Origin: Guptibacillus hwajinpoensis
Lineage (GTDB): Bacteria > Bacillota > Bacilli > Bacillales > Guptibacillaceae
Reading direction: 5' to 3'
NCBI RefSeq assembly: GCF_001039475.1
Contig: NZ_LELK01000004.1
Span: forward strand, 1,081,675 to 1,145,674
Length of the DNA: 64,000 bases
Part shown: positions 1-8,686 of the stretch, in pieces
Position numbering within the stretch: the first letter of the stretch is position 1
How the letters are laid out: each line of letters opens with the position of its first letter
Translations under genes and position numbers: made by a program
Notes under the pieces: generated by a model
The model's database searches: none
What the model was told of the DNA's origin: nothing
The model's input: only the letters and a program-made list of their open reading frames with translations

Positions 1-3000
1 TTCTGGAGCAAACGGTAGTCTTCCGAGTGCGGTGTATGCTTCAGAACTATCAAGTAAATAATGCACAATCTTTGTTTTGAGATTATTCATGAGTGCCTGA
101 CGAACTGAGTTCATCCGCGTAGCGCTTAGGATTAGGTAGATACCAAGTGATTGACCGTCTCTTGCGAATTGAGTAAAGATTGGATCGAGATCCATTAGTT
201 CCTCTTTGACGAGATCATAGTTATCAATCGTAATGAATAGCAGAGGAAGAGGGTGCTCATTCATTCGATTGTACATTGTAATCGAACTCACTTCCTGGTG
301 TTGAAAGAGTTGTTTCCTCTTCGTAAATTCCTCTTGAATATACTTCAGTAATTTATTTAGCTTCCGCTCTTCATCAATTAAGAAATAATCTGCCGTATGA
401 GGTAAATTCTTTATCGATAATAAGCCACCGTTACCGAAATCGAGTACATAGAATTGTGCTTCTTCAGGTGTGTTCGTTGATGCGATACCCATTAATAAAG
501 TTAGGAGCGTTTGCGTTTTTCCAAACCCTGACGACCCAAATACACCAACGTTTCCATCCTTTATTAGTTCATATTCATAAGGAGACTGTGCTTGCTTTTC
601 GGGTTCATCGAGTAAGGCAAAAGTGATTTTCATATGATCTGAATCGAATTGATGACGATACAATCGTTTTTCTAAGGGTGGTAACCATGGACTTGGTAAT
701 CGATTCAAGCCAAGCTCTTGCTGAACATTAACAATTTTATCGACAATCACTTCAATTTCACTTTGTTTCTTTTTCTTGCTTTCTTTAGATGAAGATAGTT
801 CTGATAGTGGAACAAGACCAAGATCAGTAACAAGAGCCACTTCATCCTCCATATCTGACGTATCTTCCATATAGGTTGCTCTGCTATAAGCAGATTGGAA
901 TAAATCGTACACCTCGTTATTTCCAACTTGTAAATAAGCGCGACCTGTAACTGTTAGCGAGGCAGCATCGCCATTCTTTAGAATCTCACGACTATCCTCT
1001 ATGTTTTGTACCTTAAGAGCGACGCGGAAACGAGCGTTACTCCAGATCTGATTGTCGATGACGCCACCTGGTTTTTGTGTAGCCAGAATAAGGTGGACAC
1101 CAAGACTTCGACCAATTCGAGCTGCACTGACTAGCTCTTTAATAAATTCTGGTTCCTCTGTTTTTAATTCAGCAAATTCATCTGAAATCAAAAAAAGGTG
1201 AGGCATTGGTTCGGCAGCTACGCCACTTTTAAATAGCTTTGTGTAGTCATTAATATGACTGACTTCGTACTGATCAAAAATCGTTTGTCGTTTCTTTAAT
1301 TCACTTTTAATGGAGGCGAGTGCCCGCGCACTGAAATTTTCGCTACCTTCAATATTCGTTATCGTTCCTAAAAGGTGTGGAATTTGTTTAAACGGTTGCG
1401 CCATTCCTCCGCCTTTATAGTCAATTAACAGAAAAGCCACTTCATGTGGGTGGTAGTGGACAGCTAGTGAAAGGATATAGGTTTGTAGAAATTCACTCTT
1501 ACCTGACCCCGTTGTACCTGCAAGTAAACCGTGTGGACCGTGAGCTTTCTCATGAAGGTTCAACTCTACAACATCCTGCCGTCCCTTAAGTCCAACTGGT
1601 GCTGCAAGTGACTTCGACGATTGATTCGTTACCCAGTTATGTGAGATTGGTAATTCATTAATATCCTCTATATTCAGCATTTGTAGAAACGATACTTTAT
1701 CAGGAATGGAATTCGTCATACCTCTCTGATGATTAAGCGTGCGAAGCATTCGAGAGAATTGTTCATTTCCATTTTGCTTATGCTCATCAAGTTCGAATGA
1801 GATTTGTGTAGCTTTCTTGTCCTGTATCAGAATATCGCCTTCGTTCTTGTTAATAAAGCGAATCAGTGTATGGATATTATCTGATAAGCTCTCTTTTGCT
1901 TCTGCAACGAAGATCGTTGATAAACCAAGATGAGTATGTTCACTTTCTAAGTATTCTAGAATCACATGATCTGAGATCAAGTTATGATTTGATATAACAA
2001 AGACATAATGTGGGGCAAATCGTATCTTTTCTTTATCTTCTTCAAGATCACGTTCCCGGATCATTTCATAGAGTGAAGAGAGTAGCTGATCTCTCGTTTG
2101 TTCATTATAAATAAATCCTTTTGAAAACGAATTCGGCATTTGGAAGTGTGGTAGCCATTTCATCCATTCCCAATCTGCGTATTCATCTTCATGAAAAATA
2201 TAAACAAACCTGACGTCATGATAGCTATGAAAGAAGGCCAATTGCCCAATGATTTGATGAAGTTCATTTTTCACTACCGCTTCTTTACCGATGAAGCCAA
2301 CCGCTCCCTGGAATAGATTGGCAGTGATAGGTAGTGAATGGAGTTCATTATAGACTTGTTTCAGATTCTGAGATTCTTCTAAAAGTTCATCCATTTCTCG
2401 CGTTGACATATCTGCTGAATTGACCGATATATTATAGCTTGCTGGGACCGTCCCAGTACCTAAGCGAAATTGAAGAAAGTCAGGACTCTCAAAACTTCGC
2501 TCCCATAAGCGGTCAGAAACTTGTTCCGTTAAATATTTCATTCGTTCAAAAGAAGGGAAGTGGAACGTTAGTACTTTCCGCTGCTTTTGAGCTAATTCGT
2601 GTAGTTCTTGGCGTTTATCCTCGAGGTACCTTTTGTATATTCTTTTCTTCCGTGCTTTGGATTTCTTCTGATGACTTTTATCTTTAAAATATTGCACAGT
2701 AGATGTAACAAGAGTCGTTGTAAACATCACAACAGAAATAAGAATGAAAATACCTCTTGGAATAAGGATTGCAACTAACCCCATGACAATTAACATCATT
2801 AGCGGAGGGAGGATAATAATCCATAAACTCCGATTGTTTCTCTCTGATTCTTGCGTTGGAAATGATAAATCAATCTTATCCTCTGGTAGTTCATACATCA
2901 TTCTTGGCGTTCGACGATAATTAGGGTATTTCTTCTTCATTTCAGATGTCGGAATGATCGCTTCTGGTAAAGATGTTTCAAATTCTACCGGACAGGTTAT

Positions 3001-3531
3001 TTCTATCATATCGTCTGCCATTAGAGTAAACGTCAACATAGGAAGGAAAATGATATCGCCAATCATCAATTCCGTGCTTCTAGTTAGTAGTGATCCATTT
3101 ACATAAACAGGTGAATGACCTGAAGGTTTAAGTGTCCAGTGTTTACTCTTGCGGATGATCGCTAATCCGGTGTTCTCTTCCAGAGCTTTGAGTACAACAT
3201 GACTTTCAGTTAACGTTCTGCCAACCTTAATCTCCTCATGGTCACCAATATAATAGGATTGTTTCTGTGATTGAGATGTTACCATTACAACAATTTCTTC
3301 AGATCCAAGTTGGAAGGACGTACGTTCATTTGGCAACAATGCAACGATCTTTTCCTCTTGACCGGTTAGATAATAGCCGTCGTTAACAAATTCAATCGTT
3401 ACATGTTCCATCTGTTCTGTGGGAATTGTTATGGCATCATTCGTACTTGATCCGATTCTAATAGGGTTTGAACTCTCGTCTAAATCAACTCGTTGATATG
3501 TATCTCGAAAGAAAGTCCACAGTTGATCCAT
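1..3531 (-). CDS. essC: Type VII secretion ATPase EssC/YukB, C-terminus cut by window edge
   Basis: Membrane-bound FtsK/SpoIIIE-type motor of the Bacillus ESX (type VII) secretion system, which drives export of WXG100 proteins. The open frame gives 1177 residues before the left edge; family members are near 1480-1500, so about 300 residues including the last ATPase domain are missing. The N-terminal 190 residues look like the FHA-type region of EssC, followed by two membrane segments at about 234-280. Walker A motifs are visible at GTTGSGKS (672-679) and GSSGFGKT (Lys about 1005). The start is ATG at 3531 behind GGAGGTGGAGAA. It is the last visible gene of the yukE-yukD-essB-essC operon, 15 bases after essB. 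Assignment is firm; the truncation is only the window boundary. Confidence 0.95.
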   Translation of the reverse strand, partial: MDQLWTFFRDTYQRVDLDESSNPIRIGSSTNDAITIPTEQMEHVTIEFVNDGYYLTGQEEKIVALLPNERTSFQLGSEEIVVMVTSQSQKQSYYIGDHEEIKVGRTLTESHVVLKALEENTGLAIIRKSKHWTLKPSGHSPVYVNGSLLTRSTELMIGDIIFLPMLTFTLMADDMIEITCPVEFETSLPEAIIPTSEMKKKYPNYRRTPRMMYELPEDKIDLSFPTQESERNNRSLWIIILPPLMMLIVMGLVAILIPRGIFILISVVMFTTTLVTSTVQYFKDKSHQKKSKARKKRIYKRYLEDKRQELHELAQKQRKVLTFHFPSFERMKYLTEQVSDRLWERSFESPDFLQFRLGTGTVPASYNISVNSADMSTREMDELLEESQNLKQVYNELHSLPITANLFQGAVGFIGKEAVVKNELHQIIGQLAFFHSYHDVRFVYIFHEDEYADWEWMKWLPHFQMPNSFSKGFIYNEQTRDQLLSSLYEMIRERDLEEDKEKIRFAPHYVFVISNHNLISDHVILEYLESEHTHLGLSTIFVAEAKESLSDNIHTLIRFINKNEGDILIQDKKATQISFELDEHKQNGNEQFSRMLRTLNHQRGMTNSIPDKVSFLQMLNIEDINELPISHNWVTNQSSKSLAAPVGLKGRQDVVELNLHEKAHGPHGLLAGTTGSGKSEFLQTYILSLAVHYHPHEVAFLLIDYKGGGMAQPFKQIPHLLGTITNIEGSENFSARALASIKSELKKRQTIFDQYEVSHINDYTKLFKSGVAAEPMPHLFLISDEFAELKTEEPEFIKELVSAARIGRSLGVHLILATQKPGGVIDNQIWSNARFRVALKVQNIEDSREILKNGDAASLTVTGRAYLQVGNNEVYDLFQSAYSRATYMEDTSDMEDEVALVTDLGLVPLSELSSSKESKKKKQSEIEVIVDKIVNVQQELGLNRLPSPWLPPLEKRLYRHQFDSDHMKITFALLDEPEKQAQSPYEYELIKDGNVGVFGSSGFGKTQTLLTLLMGIASTNTPEEAQFYVLDFGNGGLLSIKNLPHTADYFLIDEERKLNKLLKYIQEEFTKRKQLFQHQEVSSITMYNRMNEHPLPLLFITIDNYDLVKEELMDLDPIFTQFARDGQSLGIYLILSATRMNSVRQALMNNLKTKIVHYLLDSSEAYTALGRLPFAPE

Positions 3532-3546
3532 TTCTCCACCTCCAAT

Positions 3547-4791
3547 CTATTTGTCATCTTTCTTCTGGTCGTTTTCATCTTCTTTTTGATTTTCCTCTGT
3601 CGTATCCTCTTGTGGCTGTTCTTCTGCCTGCTGTTCGTTAAGTTCTCTTTCATATTCTTCGAACTCTTGCTCTAAATCGTTAATCATCTGCTGTTTCTTC
3701 TCACTATCAAGATCTGAATCTGCTTTAACTTGTTCCTTACGTTTCAGAATGCCATACATTAATAAGTCGCGATCTTCTAAATAACGTGCAACTTCGAGTG
3801 CTTGTTCCGCTTCACCCCTACCAATATAAATCCAATATTCATAGTATCTTGGATCAGATTGAAGTGAGATTGTGTTTCGCACACTTTCTTTTTGCTCATC
3901 GGTGAGTGACTCGTTAATGATGTAGGAGAGAGCAAGCTGATACTGCGTCACCTTTGGTATATCCTCAATGTCATAAGATTGTAGAGAATTGACAACTTCA
4001 CTGTACTCATTTGTTAAGAAATTCTCCTGTGCCTGTACAATGCTCTCTTGCTTCGGTTGAAGAAGGAACAGCGAGTACAGAGAGTAAAGTAAAGTTGGGA
4101 GTAAGAAAATGGATATGCCAAGCAGCACATAACGGCTCGTTTTCCATTTATTTTTCTTAACCTTCACAAACTCTGAATCTTTCTTATGTAACTCTTCTAT
4201 TCTGGAATGAATAATAGGCTGTAGCTCATCTAGTGTTTTGACTTGTAGAACCTGTTTAAGCTCCGGGGAGAGTGTGAGTGTTTCAGAATAATAGAGATAT
4301 TGTTCGAATGATTGCTCAGGATTCATCATAGTCGCAACGGTAGCCCGTGTTTCTTCCAGAATACGTTCTGGCTCATCTTCGTAAGGAGGAAGGCTTTCCT
4401 TCACCCCAAAATGCATGAAATATGGGGTCATTCCCTGATCTATGACAATGTTATCAGGGCAAACAATTAAGTGAAGACGTGTGTAGCGGTGATCTTTTAC
4501 TTTCTGCACAAGTTGATAGGCACTTGCAAGGCGATCGCTTTCATTCATCTTCTTCAGTTTAATTGGAAAAGGTGCTATCGAGGGTAAAAGCTCGTGCTGA
4601 ATACTTACCTCATCTTCATTCATCTCAATCGTTTTATGAATTCCTGTATTGATCTGACTTAGAAAATGGATTTCTGATAAATCATCAAGTTTGATTTTCT
4701 CTTTCTGGAACAGAAAGGTAATCGCTTCTTTTTCTTTTAAGATATTCGCATCTATTTGTGTTTCAAGATAGGGTTTCACTTGATTGGACAT
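3547..4791 (-). CDS. essB: Type VII secretion protein EssB/YukC
   Basis: Bitopic membrane component of the ESX secretion machine. The 414-residue product has a cytoplasmic N-terminal pseudokinase-like half (about 1-220), one membrane helix at about 221-244, and an extracytoplasmic helical part ending in a strongly charged Glu/Gln/Lys tail (about 370-414). This order and length match the EssB/YukC family. It lies between yukD (14-base gap) and essC, in the same order as the yuk operon of B. subtilis. EssB is known to form the membrane core with EssC. Confidence 0.95.
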   Translation of the reverse strand: MSNQVKPYLETQIDANILKEKEAITFLFQKEKIKLDDLSEIHFLSQINTGIHKTIEMNEDEVSIQHELLPSIAPFPIKLKKMNESDRLASAYQLVQKVKDHRYTRLHLIVCPDNIVIDQGMTPYFMHFGVKESLPPYEDEPERILEETRATVATMMNPEQSFEQYLYYSETLTLSPELKQVLQVKTLDELQPIIHSRIEELHKKDSEFVKVKKNKWKTSRYVLLGISIFLLPTLLYSLYSLFLLQPKQESIVQAQENFLTNEYSEVVNSLQSYDIEDIPKVTQYQLALSYIINESLTDEQKESVRNTISLQSDPRYYEYWIYIGRGEAEQALEVARYLEDRDLLMYGILKRKEQVKADSDLDSEKKQQMINDLEQEFEEYERELNEQQAEEQPQEDTTEENQKEDENDQKKDDK

Positions 4792-4805
4792 GGTTGTGAT
4801 CTCCT

Positions 4806-5057
4806 TCAGAGTATTTCAATTCGATCTCCGGTCATAATACCAGCTTCAATCAAACGCTCATTAGCAGCTACTATTTTGTGCTTATTCACAATCCGAATCC
4901 ATTGATTTGGATTAGGAGGCGTATTGATTTCTTCGGTCTGGCAAACTATTTCAATAAGCTTCTTAACGGAGTGATAGTTTGAAAGTCTTAGGTCAATGAA
5001 ATGATCTTTCTTATAACGGCCGAGATCGATGGTTACTTCAATATACATTTCGTTCAC
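4806..5057 (-). CDS. yukD: YukD, ubiquitin-like T7SS accessory protein
   Basis: Small 83-residue protein of the WXG100/EsaB-YukD family with a ubiquitin-like beta-grasp fold. It has no membrane segment or signal peptide and sits between yukE and essB, the conserved place for YukD/EsaB in Firmicute ESX loci. It is thought to help the function or regulation of the secretion machine without acting as a ubiquitin tag, since it lacks a terminal diglycine (it ends GDRIEIL). The start ATG at 5057 follows an AAGG/GAGGTG ribosome site. Confidence 0.92.
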   Translation of the reverse strand: MNEMYIEVTIDLGRYKKDHFIDLRLSNYHSVKKLIEIVCQTEEINTPPNPNQWIRIVNKHKIVAANERLIEAGIMTGDRIEIL

Positions 5058-5108
5058 CTCATAAGGAAGGAGCGCTATGTTAAGCGCTCCTGATTAATTC
5101 TTTATCGC

Positions 5109-5402
5109 TTATCCGCGAATTTGGTTAGCAATTTGTGCGTCTGCATCTTCAAGAGAGTTAGCAGTACTTCTAAGCTGAGTAGAAATCTCTTCTAGTAAAT
5201 GCTGCATTTGCTGGAATGAAGGTTTAAGAGCTTCATACTGCTCACTAAATGCAACACTAGACTGACCTTCCCACATGTCGCGCAACTCATTAATCATTCC
5301 GTCTAAGTTTCCGATTTGCTCGCCCACTCTACCGGATTCTGTTGAATAACGATTGGACATTGCTACTAGTTCTTCTGGTGTTACGCGAATTTGACCTGCC
5401 AT
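5109..5402 (-). CDS. yukE: WXG100 family secreted protein YukE/EsxA
   Basis: 97-residue helical-hairpin substrate of the type VII secretion system. The hallmark WEG turn is at residues 44-46. The C-terminal tail (SLEDADAQIANQIRG) closely resembles that of Bacillus YukE and carries its export-signal region, although the canonical Tyr of the YxxxD/E motif is Leu here, as I recall for B. subtilis YukE. It is the first gene of the operon, preceded by AAGAGGAGTGG. WXG100 proteins form homodimers and are exported folded. Confidence 0.96.
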   Translation of the reverse strand: MAGQIRVTPEELVAMSNRYSTESGRVGEQIGNLDGMINELRDMWEGQSSVAFSEQYEALKPSFQQMQHLLEEISTQLRSTANSLEDADAQIANQIRG

Positions 5403-5721
5403 TTGTAACCACTCCTCTTAATTTAATAATTTACAAATAAATAATCGTAAATCAGTAGTCTTTCCTATATATAATTAGCATATTTTGTAATAACTTGATA
5501 GGTATTGCGTATACAATGGCATAAAATGATGCAAATAGCCCATGACATAGTACCTTTTTAATTTCATATCATTAACATTAAAATGTAAATAATGGAGTGA
5601 TTATATAAGAAATTCCATTTAATAAATCTGTAAGAATACCGTGCGATTTCTATTTTAAAACTACGACTTCTACCAAAATAAGCTATACTATTTACGAACA
5701 GGTTAGGTAGGAGGAGATCGA
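5403..5721. other. Divergent intergenic region between yukE and the TerA-like gene
   Basis: A 319-base AT-rich spacer that must hold the leftward yuk operon promoter and the rightward promoter of the TerA-like gene. A TATACT hexamer near 5687 may be the -10 of the rightward gene, but I find no convincing -35. I see no coding sequence or repeat. Confidence 0.4.
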
Positions 5722-6882
5722 ATGAACGTAAGTAGAGGTCAGAAAGTTCCGATCACTAAAGGGAGGAACGTATCAGAACTCGTTGTAACGCTAGAATGGC
5801 AAAATAATAATCAACCAATAGAAATAGACGCAGCTGCGTTTCTATTAAATGAAGAAAATAGATGCAACGGGGATGAAAGTTTCTTATTTTATGGACAGCC
5901 GGTCAGTGTTGATCAAAGTGTGAAGCAAGTTAAACAGGGGGATAACCTTAATGAAACACACCTTTCATTAAGAAAGATGTCGCCTGATACTCAGAAGGTA
6001 GCCTTTACGTTAACGATTCATGAAGGTGAAGAAAAGGGCCAGAATTTCGGACAAGTGTCTTCTTTATCCCTTCGCATTGCAGATAAAGCAACTGGAGAGA
6101 ACCTTGTCACGTTTGCATTTGGTGAAGAGTTAACCAAGGAAACGGCAATTGTAGTAGGTGAAGTGTATTTACATAATGGAGATTGGAAGTTTAGTGCAGT
6201 TGGTAGTGGGTTCTTTGGAGGACTAGCGGCGCTATGTGAGAATTTCGGAATAGAAGTTGAGAGTAATGATACAAAGAAGGAACACCTTGAATCAATGGTA
6301 AGCGCACCAGTAGCGGCTACACAGGAAGCGGTTGTTCCATTAACGGTCACTCTGAAGAAAAAAGAAGCGATCTCTATTAGAAAGTCAGAGAAAGTCGTTG
6401 CTACGCTTGAATGGAAAAGTAAGAAAGACTTAGACCTGTACTGTTTCTATGTATTGAAAGATGGAACGGAAGGAAAAGTGTACTATCGGACACCTGGACA
6501 TGCCAATAAACAACCATATATCACATTAGATGGAGATGCAAAGGGAGCAGGAAAGGAAACGGTTATTGTTCATAAACCTTCTGAACTCAAATACGTTTTG
6601 TTTTCAGCGTATAGCGCAGTTTCGAATGGAATAGGCAGCTTTAAATCTATGAAAGCAAAGGCAGTTGTAGATAATCAAATGGGACAAAACGTAACTTCAC
6701 CACTTTTCGAAAAGAATAACTTTGCTTATTGGGTGGCTATCGCAAAAATTGATTTCACGGATGCACAAGATATGAGCGTTAGTCATGTTGAGAAGTATTC
6801 GAAAAGCGGAACAGAGCGATCACCACTTTTGTATCAAGATGGGTCGTTTGAGATGAATGTTGGTCCAATTGAGTTTAAATAG
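5722..6882 (+). CDS. TerD/TerA-family stress protein with two Ter-like domains
   Basis: Cytoplasmic protein of 386 residues related to the tellurium-resistance TerD superfamily. Residues about 1-180 form one TerD-type beta-sandwich (IDAAAFLL and CNGDESFLFYGQP are typical of the calcium-binding region). Residues about 205-386 form a second, TerA-like domain. This layout fits TerA. Ter proteins are linked to stress, phage and metal resistance, but their biochemical role is unclear. No other ter gene (terB, terC, terZ) is visible nearby, so this copy stands alone, divergent from the type VII operon. The start ATG follows GTAGGAGGAGATCG. Confidence 0.8.
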   Translation: MNVSRGQKVPITKGRNVSELVVTLEWQNNNQPIEIDAAAFLLNEENRCNGDESFLFYGQPVSVDQSVKQVKQGDNLNETHLSLRKMSPDTQKVAFTLTIHEGEEKGQNFGQVSSLSLRIADKATGENLVTFAFGEELTKETAIVVGEVYLHNGDWKFSAVGSGFFGGLAALCENFGIEVESNDTKKEHLESMVSAPVAATQEAVVPLTVTLKKKEAISIRKSEKVVATLEWKSKKDLDLYCFYVLKDGTEGKVYYRTPGHANKQPYITLDGDAKGAGKETVIVHKPSELKYVLFSAYSAVSNGIGSFKSMKAKAVVDNQMGQNVTSPLFEKNNFAYWVAIAKIDFTDAQDMSVSHVEKYSKSGTERSPLLYQDGSFEMNVGPIEFK

Positions 6883-6914
6883 AAAACACCTCATCCAGTT
6901 GGATGAGGTGTTTT
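6883..6914. terminator. Bidirectional terminator between convergent genes
   Basis: Perfect inverted repeat AAAACACCTCATCC / GGATGAGGTGTTTT with a four-base loop, between the ends of the TerA-like gene and the DMT transporter. The terminal A and T runs serve either strand. Confidence 0.9.
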
Positions 6915-6915
6915 G

Positions 6916-7824
6916 CTATTGTTGCTCGATTATTTTTCTCTGAGTTAGGCTCATATTTTCGCTGAAGAGAGTTGGCAGCGTCATTCCGATGATGATGATC
7001 ACAATACCCGCGACTTGCAGCACAGAAACTGTTTCACTTAATAAGATGACGGAAACCATGACAGCGATTGGAAGCTCAATTGCACTCAGAATGGAGGATT
7101 TGCCAAGTCCCACCTTTGGAATCGCGATGGAAAATAGATAAACAGGAATGATCATTCCAAATAACCCTAGAGCTATACCATAGATCCAAAGTCCTTCTGC
7201 GAGCAATGTGCCATTCCAGATGATTTCTGGAGATTGAAAAACTGCTGAGATCAGGAATGCGAAAAACGACACGATGACTAATCGGTTTGATGTATTCATT
7301 TTGGCATTTGCTTTCCCATTAAAATAAAGGAAGAGTGAATAACAAAGTGCCGCGCCAAGTCCCCATAACCAGCCTTGGAAAGGAATGTTTGATAAGTTGG
7401 CATCAAGGAGTCCCGCTGCAGGAATTGTTCCTCCGATTAAGATAACAAGAGAGAGCACTTCCATACGAGTTGGAAGCTTTCGTTTTGTAATACTGGAAAT
7501 TACCATGCCAATCCATGTGAATTGAAAAAGCAGAACAACAGCTAGGGACGCTGGTAAGAAATTTAATGATTGCCCATAGAAAATGTTCGTTAAGCCTGTA
7601 AAAACCCCCGCGAAAATTAAGATTTTAATTCCAGCGAAGCTAAGCTTCTGTCGGTTAGTGATGAGAAAAATAAGCACTGCGATCACAAAACCAATAAAGA
7701 ATTGACTTGTAACAGCTTCAGATGCTGTAAAGCCACTGCTCATAGCTAATTTAATAATGGTTGAAACGATACCGTAGCTGCTTGCCCCAATAATGACGAG
7801 CAACGGATATAAGTACATTTTCAT
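6916..7824 (-). CDS. EamA/DMT-family transporter
   Basis: Integral membrane protein of 302 residues with about ten predicted helices in two repeated EamA halves, the normal size for drug/metabolite exporters of the DMT superfamily. Glycine-rich helices such as GASSYGIVSTIIKLA near the N-terminus and LGLFGMIIPVYLFSIAI in the second half fit the family. The substrate cannot be told from sequence. It is a single gene; the start ATG at 7824 follows GGAGG at a 10-base spacing. Confidence 0.88.
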   Translation of the reverse strand: MKMYLYPLLVIIGASSYGIVSTIIKLAMSSGFTASEAVTSQFFIGFVIAVLIFLITNRQKLSFAGIKILIFAGVFTGLTNIFYGQSLNFLPASLAVVLLFQFTWIGMVISSITKRKLPTRMEVLSLVILIGGTIPAAGLLDANLSNIPFQGWLWGLGAALCYSLFLYFNGKANAKMNTSNRLVIVSFFAFLISAVFQSPEIIWNGTLLAEGLWIYGIALGLFGMIIPVYLFSIAIPKVGLGKSSILSAIELPIAVMVSVILLSETVSVLQVAGIVIIIIGMTLPTLFSENMSLTQRKIIEQQ

Positions 7825-7924
7825 TTAATGTTTGCCTCCAGTTAAACATTTGCTTCATCTTTATGTGATCGATGAAAGCGCTTTTGATTCAAAAAACACA
7901 AAAACAAATATATCGCATTACTGA

Positions 7925-8030
7925 TGCTTATAGCAATGGTTAATTGAGGAAAAGTGCCTGTCACCACCCGATTTATGTGCTTTTTTGTCGAATTTGGTCT
8001 ACGAAGCCTGTGAAAAGCGTCTAACTTCAT
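7925..8030. repeat. Possible remnant of a REP-like sequence (CCTGTCACCACCC)
   Basis: The stretch contains the string GTGCCTGTCACCACCC. I recall this as a recurrent short repeat in Bacillus genomes, sometimes near REP-associated transposases. There is only one copy in this window and no transposase, so it is a recollection-based call. Confidence 0.25.
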
Positions 8031-8167
8031 TAGTGTTGCATTGCCTTAGTTTGCCACGATCTTTCAAGTACTTGAGAGGAAAACGGTCGTTTGGGTAACG
8101 CATTACCTTGTAGGTAAGTATGAAAAGAATAGATCATATTGTATTTATGGAGGAGGGTGAAATTATA

Positions 8168-8254
8168 ATGGAAGGAAATCATGATGAACTGCTAATGTCG
8201 AGCTGTTATTGTTATAAATTAGATGCTCCTTTTCAATTAGGTTCTGTTAGCTAA
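8168..8254 (+). CDS. Possible 28-aa small protein ending inside a repeat element
   Basis: ATG at 8168 follows a strong site, GGAGGAGGGTGAAATTATA. The frame reads MEGNHDELLMSSCYCY and ends with the TAA at 8252-8254. That stop lies inside the left end of hairpin repeat copy A, so the element may have truncated a longer gene or supplied its stop. No homologue is recognised. The main support is the ribosome binding site. Confidence 0.35.
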   Translation: MEGNHDELLMSSCYCYKLDAPFQLGSVS

Positions 8255-8343
8255 TATTGTTGATTTCTTGATTCTTGACTCATTCGAGTGAAACCGCAGT
8301 TTCACTCGAATGAGTCAAGAATCAATACTGTTCATTAACATAG
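8243..8343. repeat. Nested-hairpin TIR element, short copy A
   Basis: About 100 bases forming one long inverted repeat around CGAGTGAAACC / GGTTTCACTCG-like arms, flanked by GTTGATTTCTTGATTCTTGACTC and its near complement, and ending ATTAACATAG. It matches the outer arms and first inner hairpin of copies at 17452 and 28638 but lacks their middle hairpins. Confidence 0.8.
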
Positions 8344-8551
8344 GTTTTAATTAAAGAAAAAATGATAGGTTAAAAGACCTGGTAAAAAAGAATGTAATAG
8401 TTTGTATTAAAAGATTTGATTAAAATCCGTTCTTATTGAAGAACCAAAAACATGGGTTTTAACTCGATTATTGAAACAATTGTAATAAAGACATGAGGTA
8501 AATAGGTATATGGTACTATATTGTGCAAAGGTTATAAAAACCGTATTAATC

Positions 8552-8568
8552 TGTCACATTTATGTAAC
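8552..8568 (+). promoter_or_regulatory. WalR-like binding site upstream of 3D-domain protein gene
   Basis: TGTCAC-ATTTA-TGTAAC fits the WalR consensus TGTWAH-N5-TGTWAH with one mismatch (C for W in the first half). In B. subtilis the WalKR system controls cell-wall genes including yocH, which has the same kind of product as the gene starting at 8687. Confidence 0.5.
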
Positions 8569-8686
8569 TGACTTGTTACTGGACTAAAATCGCTGTGTTA
8601 TATTTCCCTGTTATCATGTGGAACATGGGTGATTGAGAAAGAAACAAAACAACACCAATATTAAAACTCTCAGGAGGAATGTATAC

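Noticed and set aside
7842..8030. 62-codon leftward frame before the DMT transporter
   Set aside because: No ribosome site, mixed composition, and it crosses the CCTGTCACCACCC repeat-like sequence.
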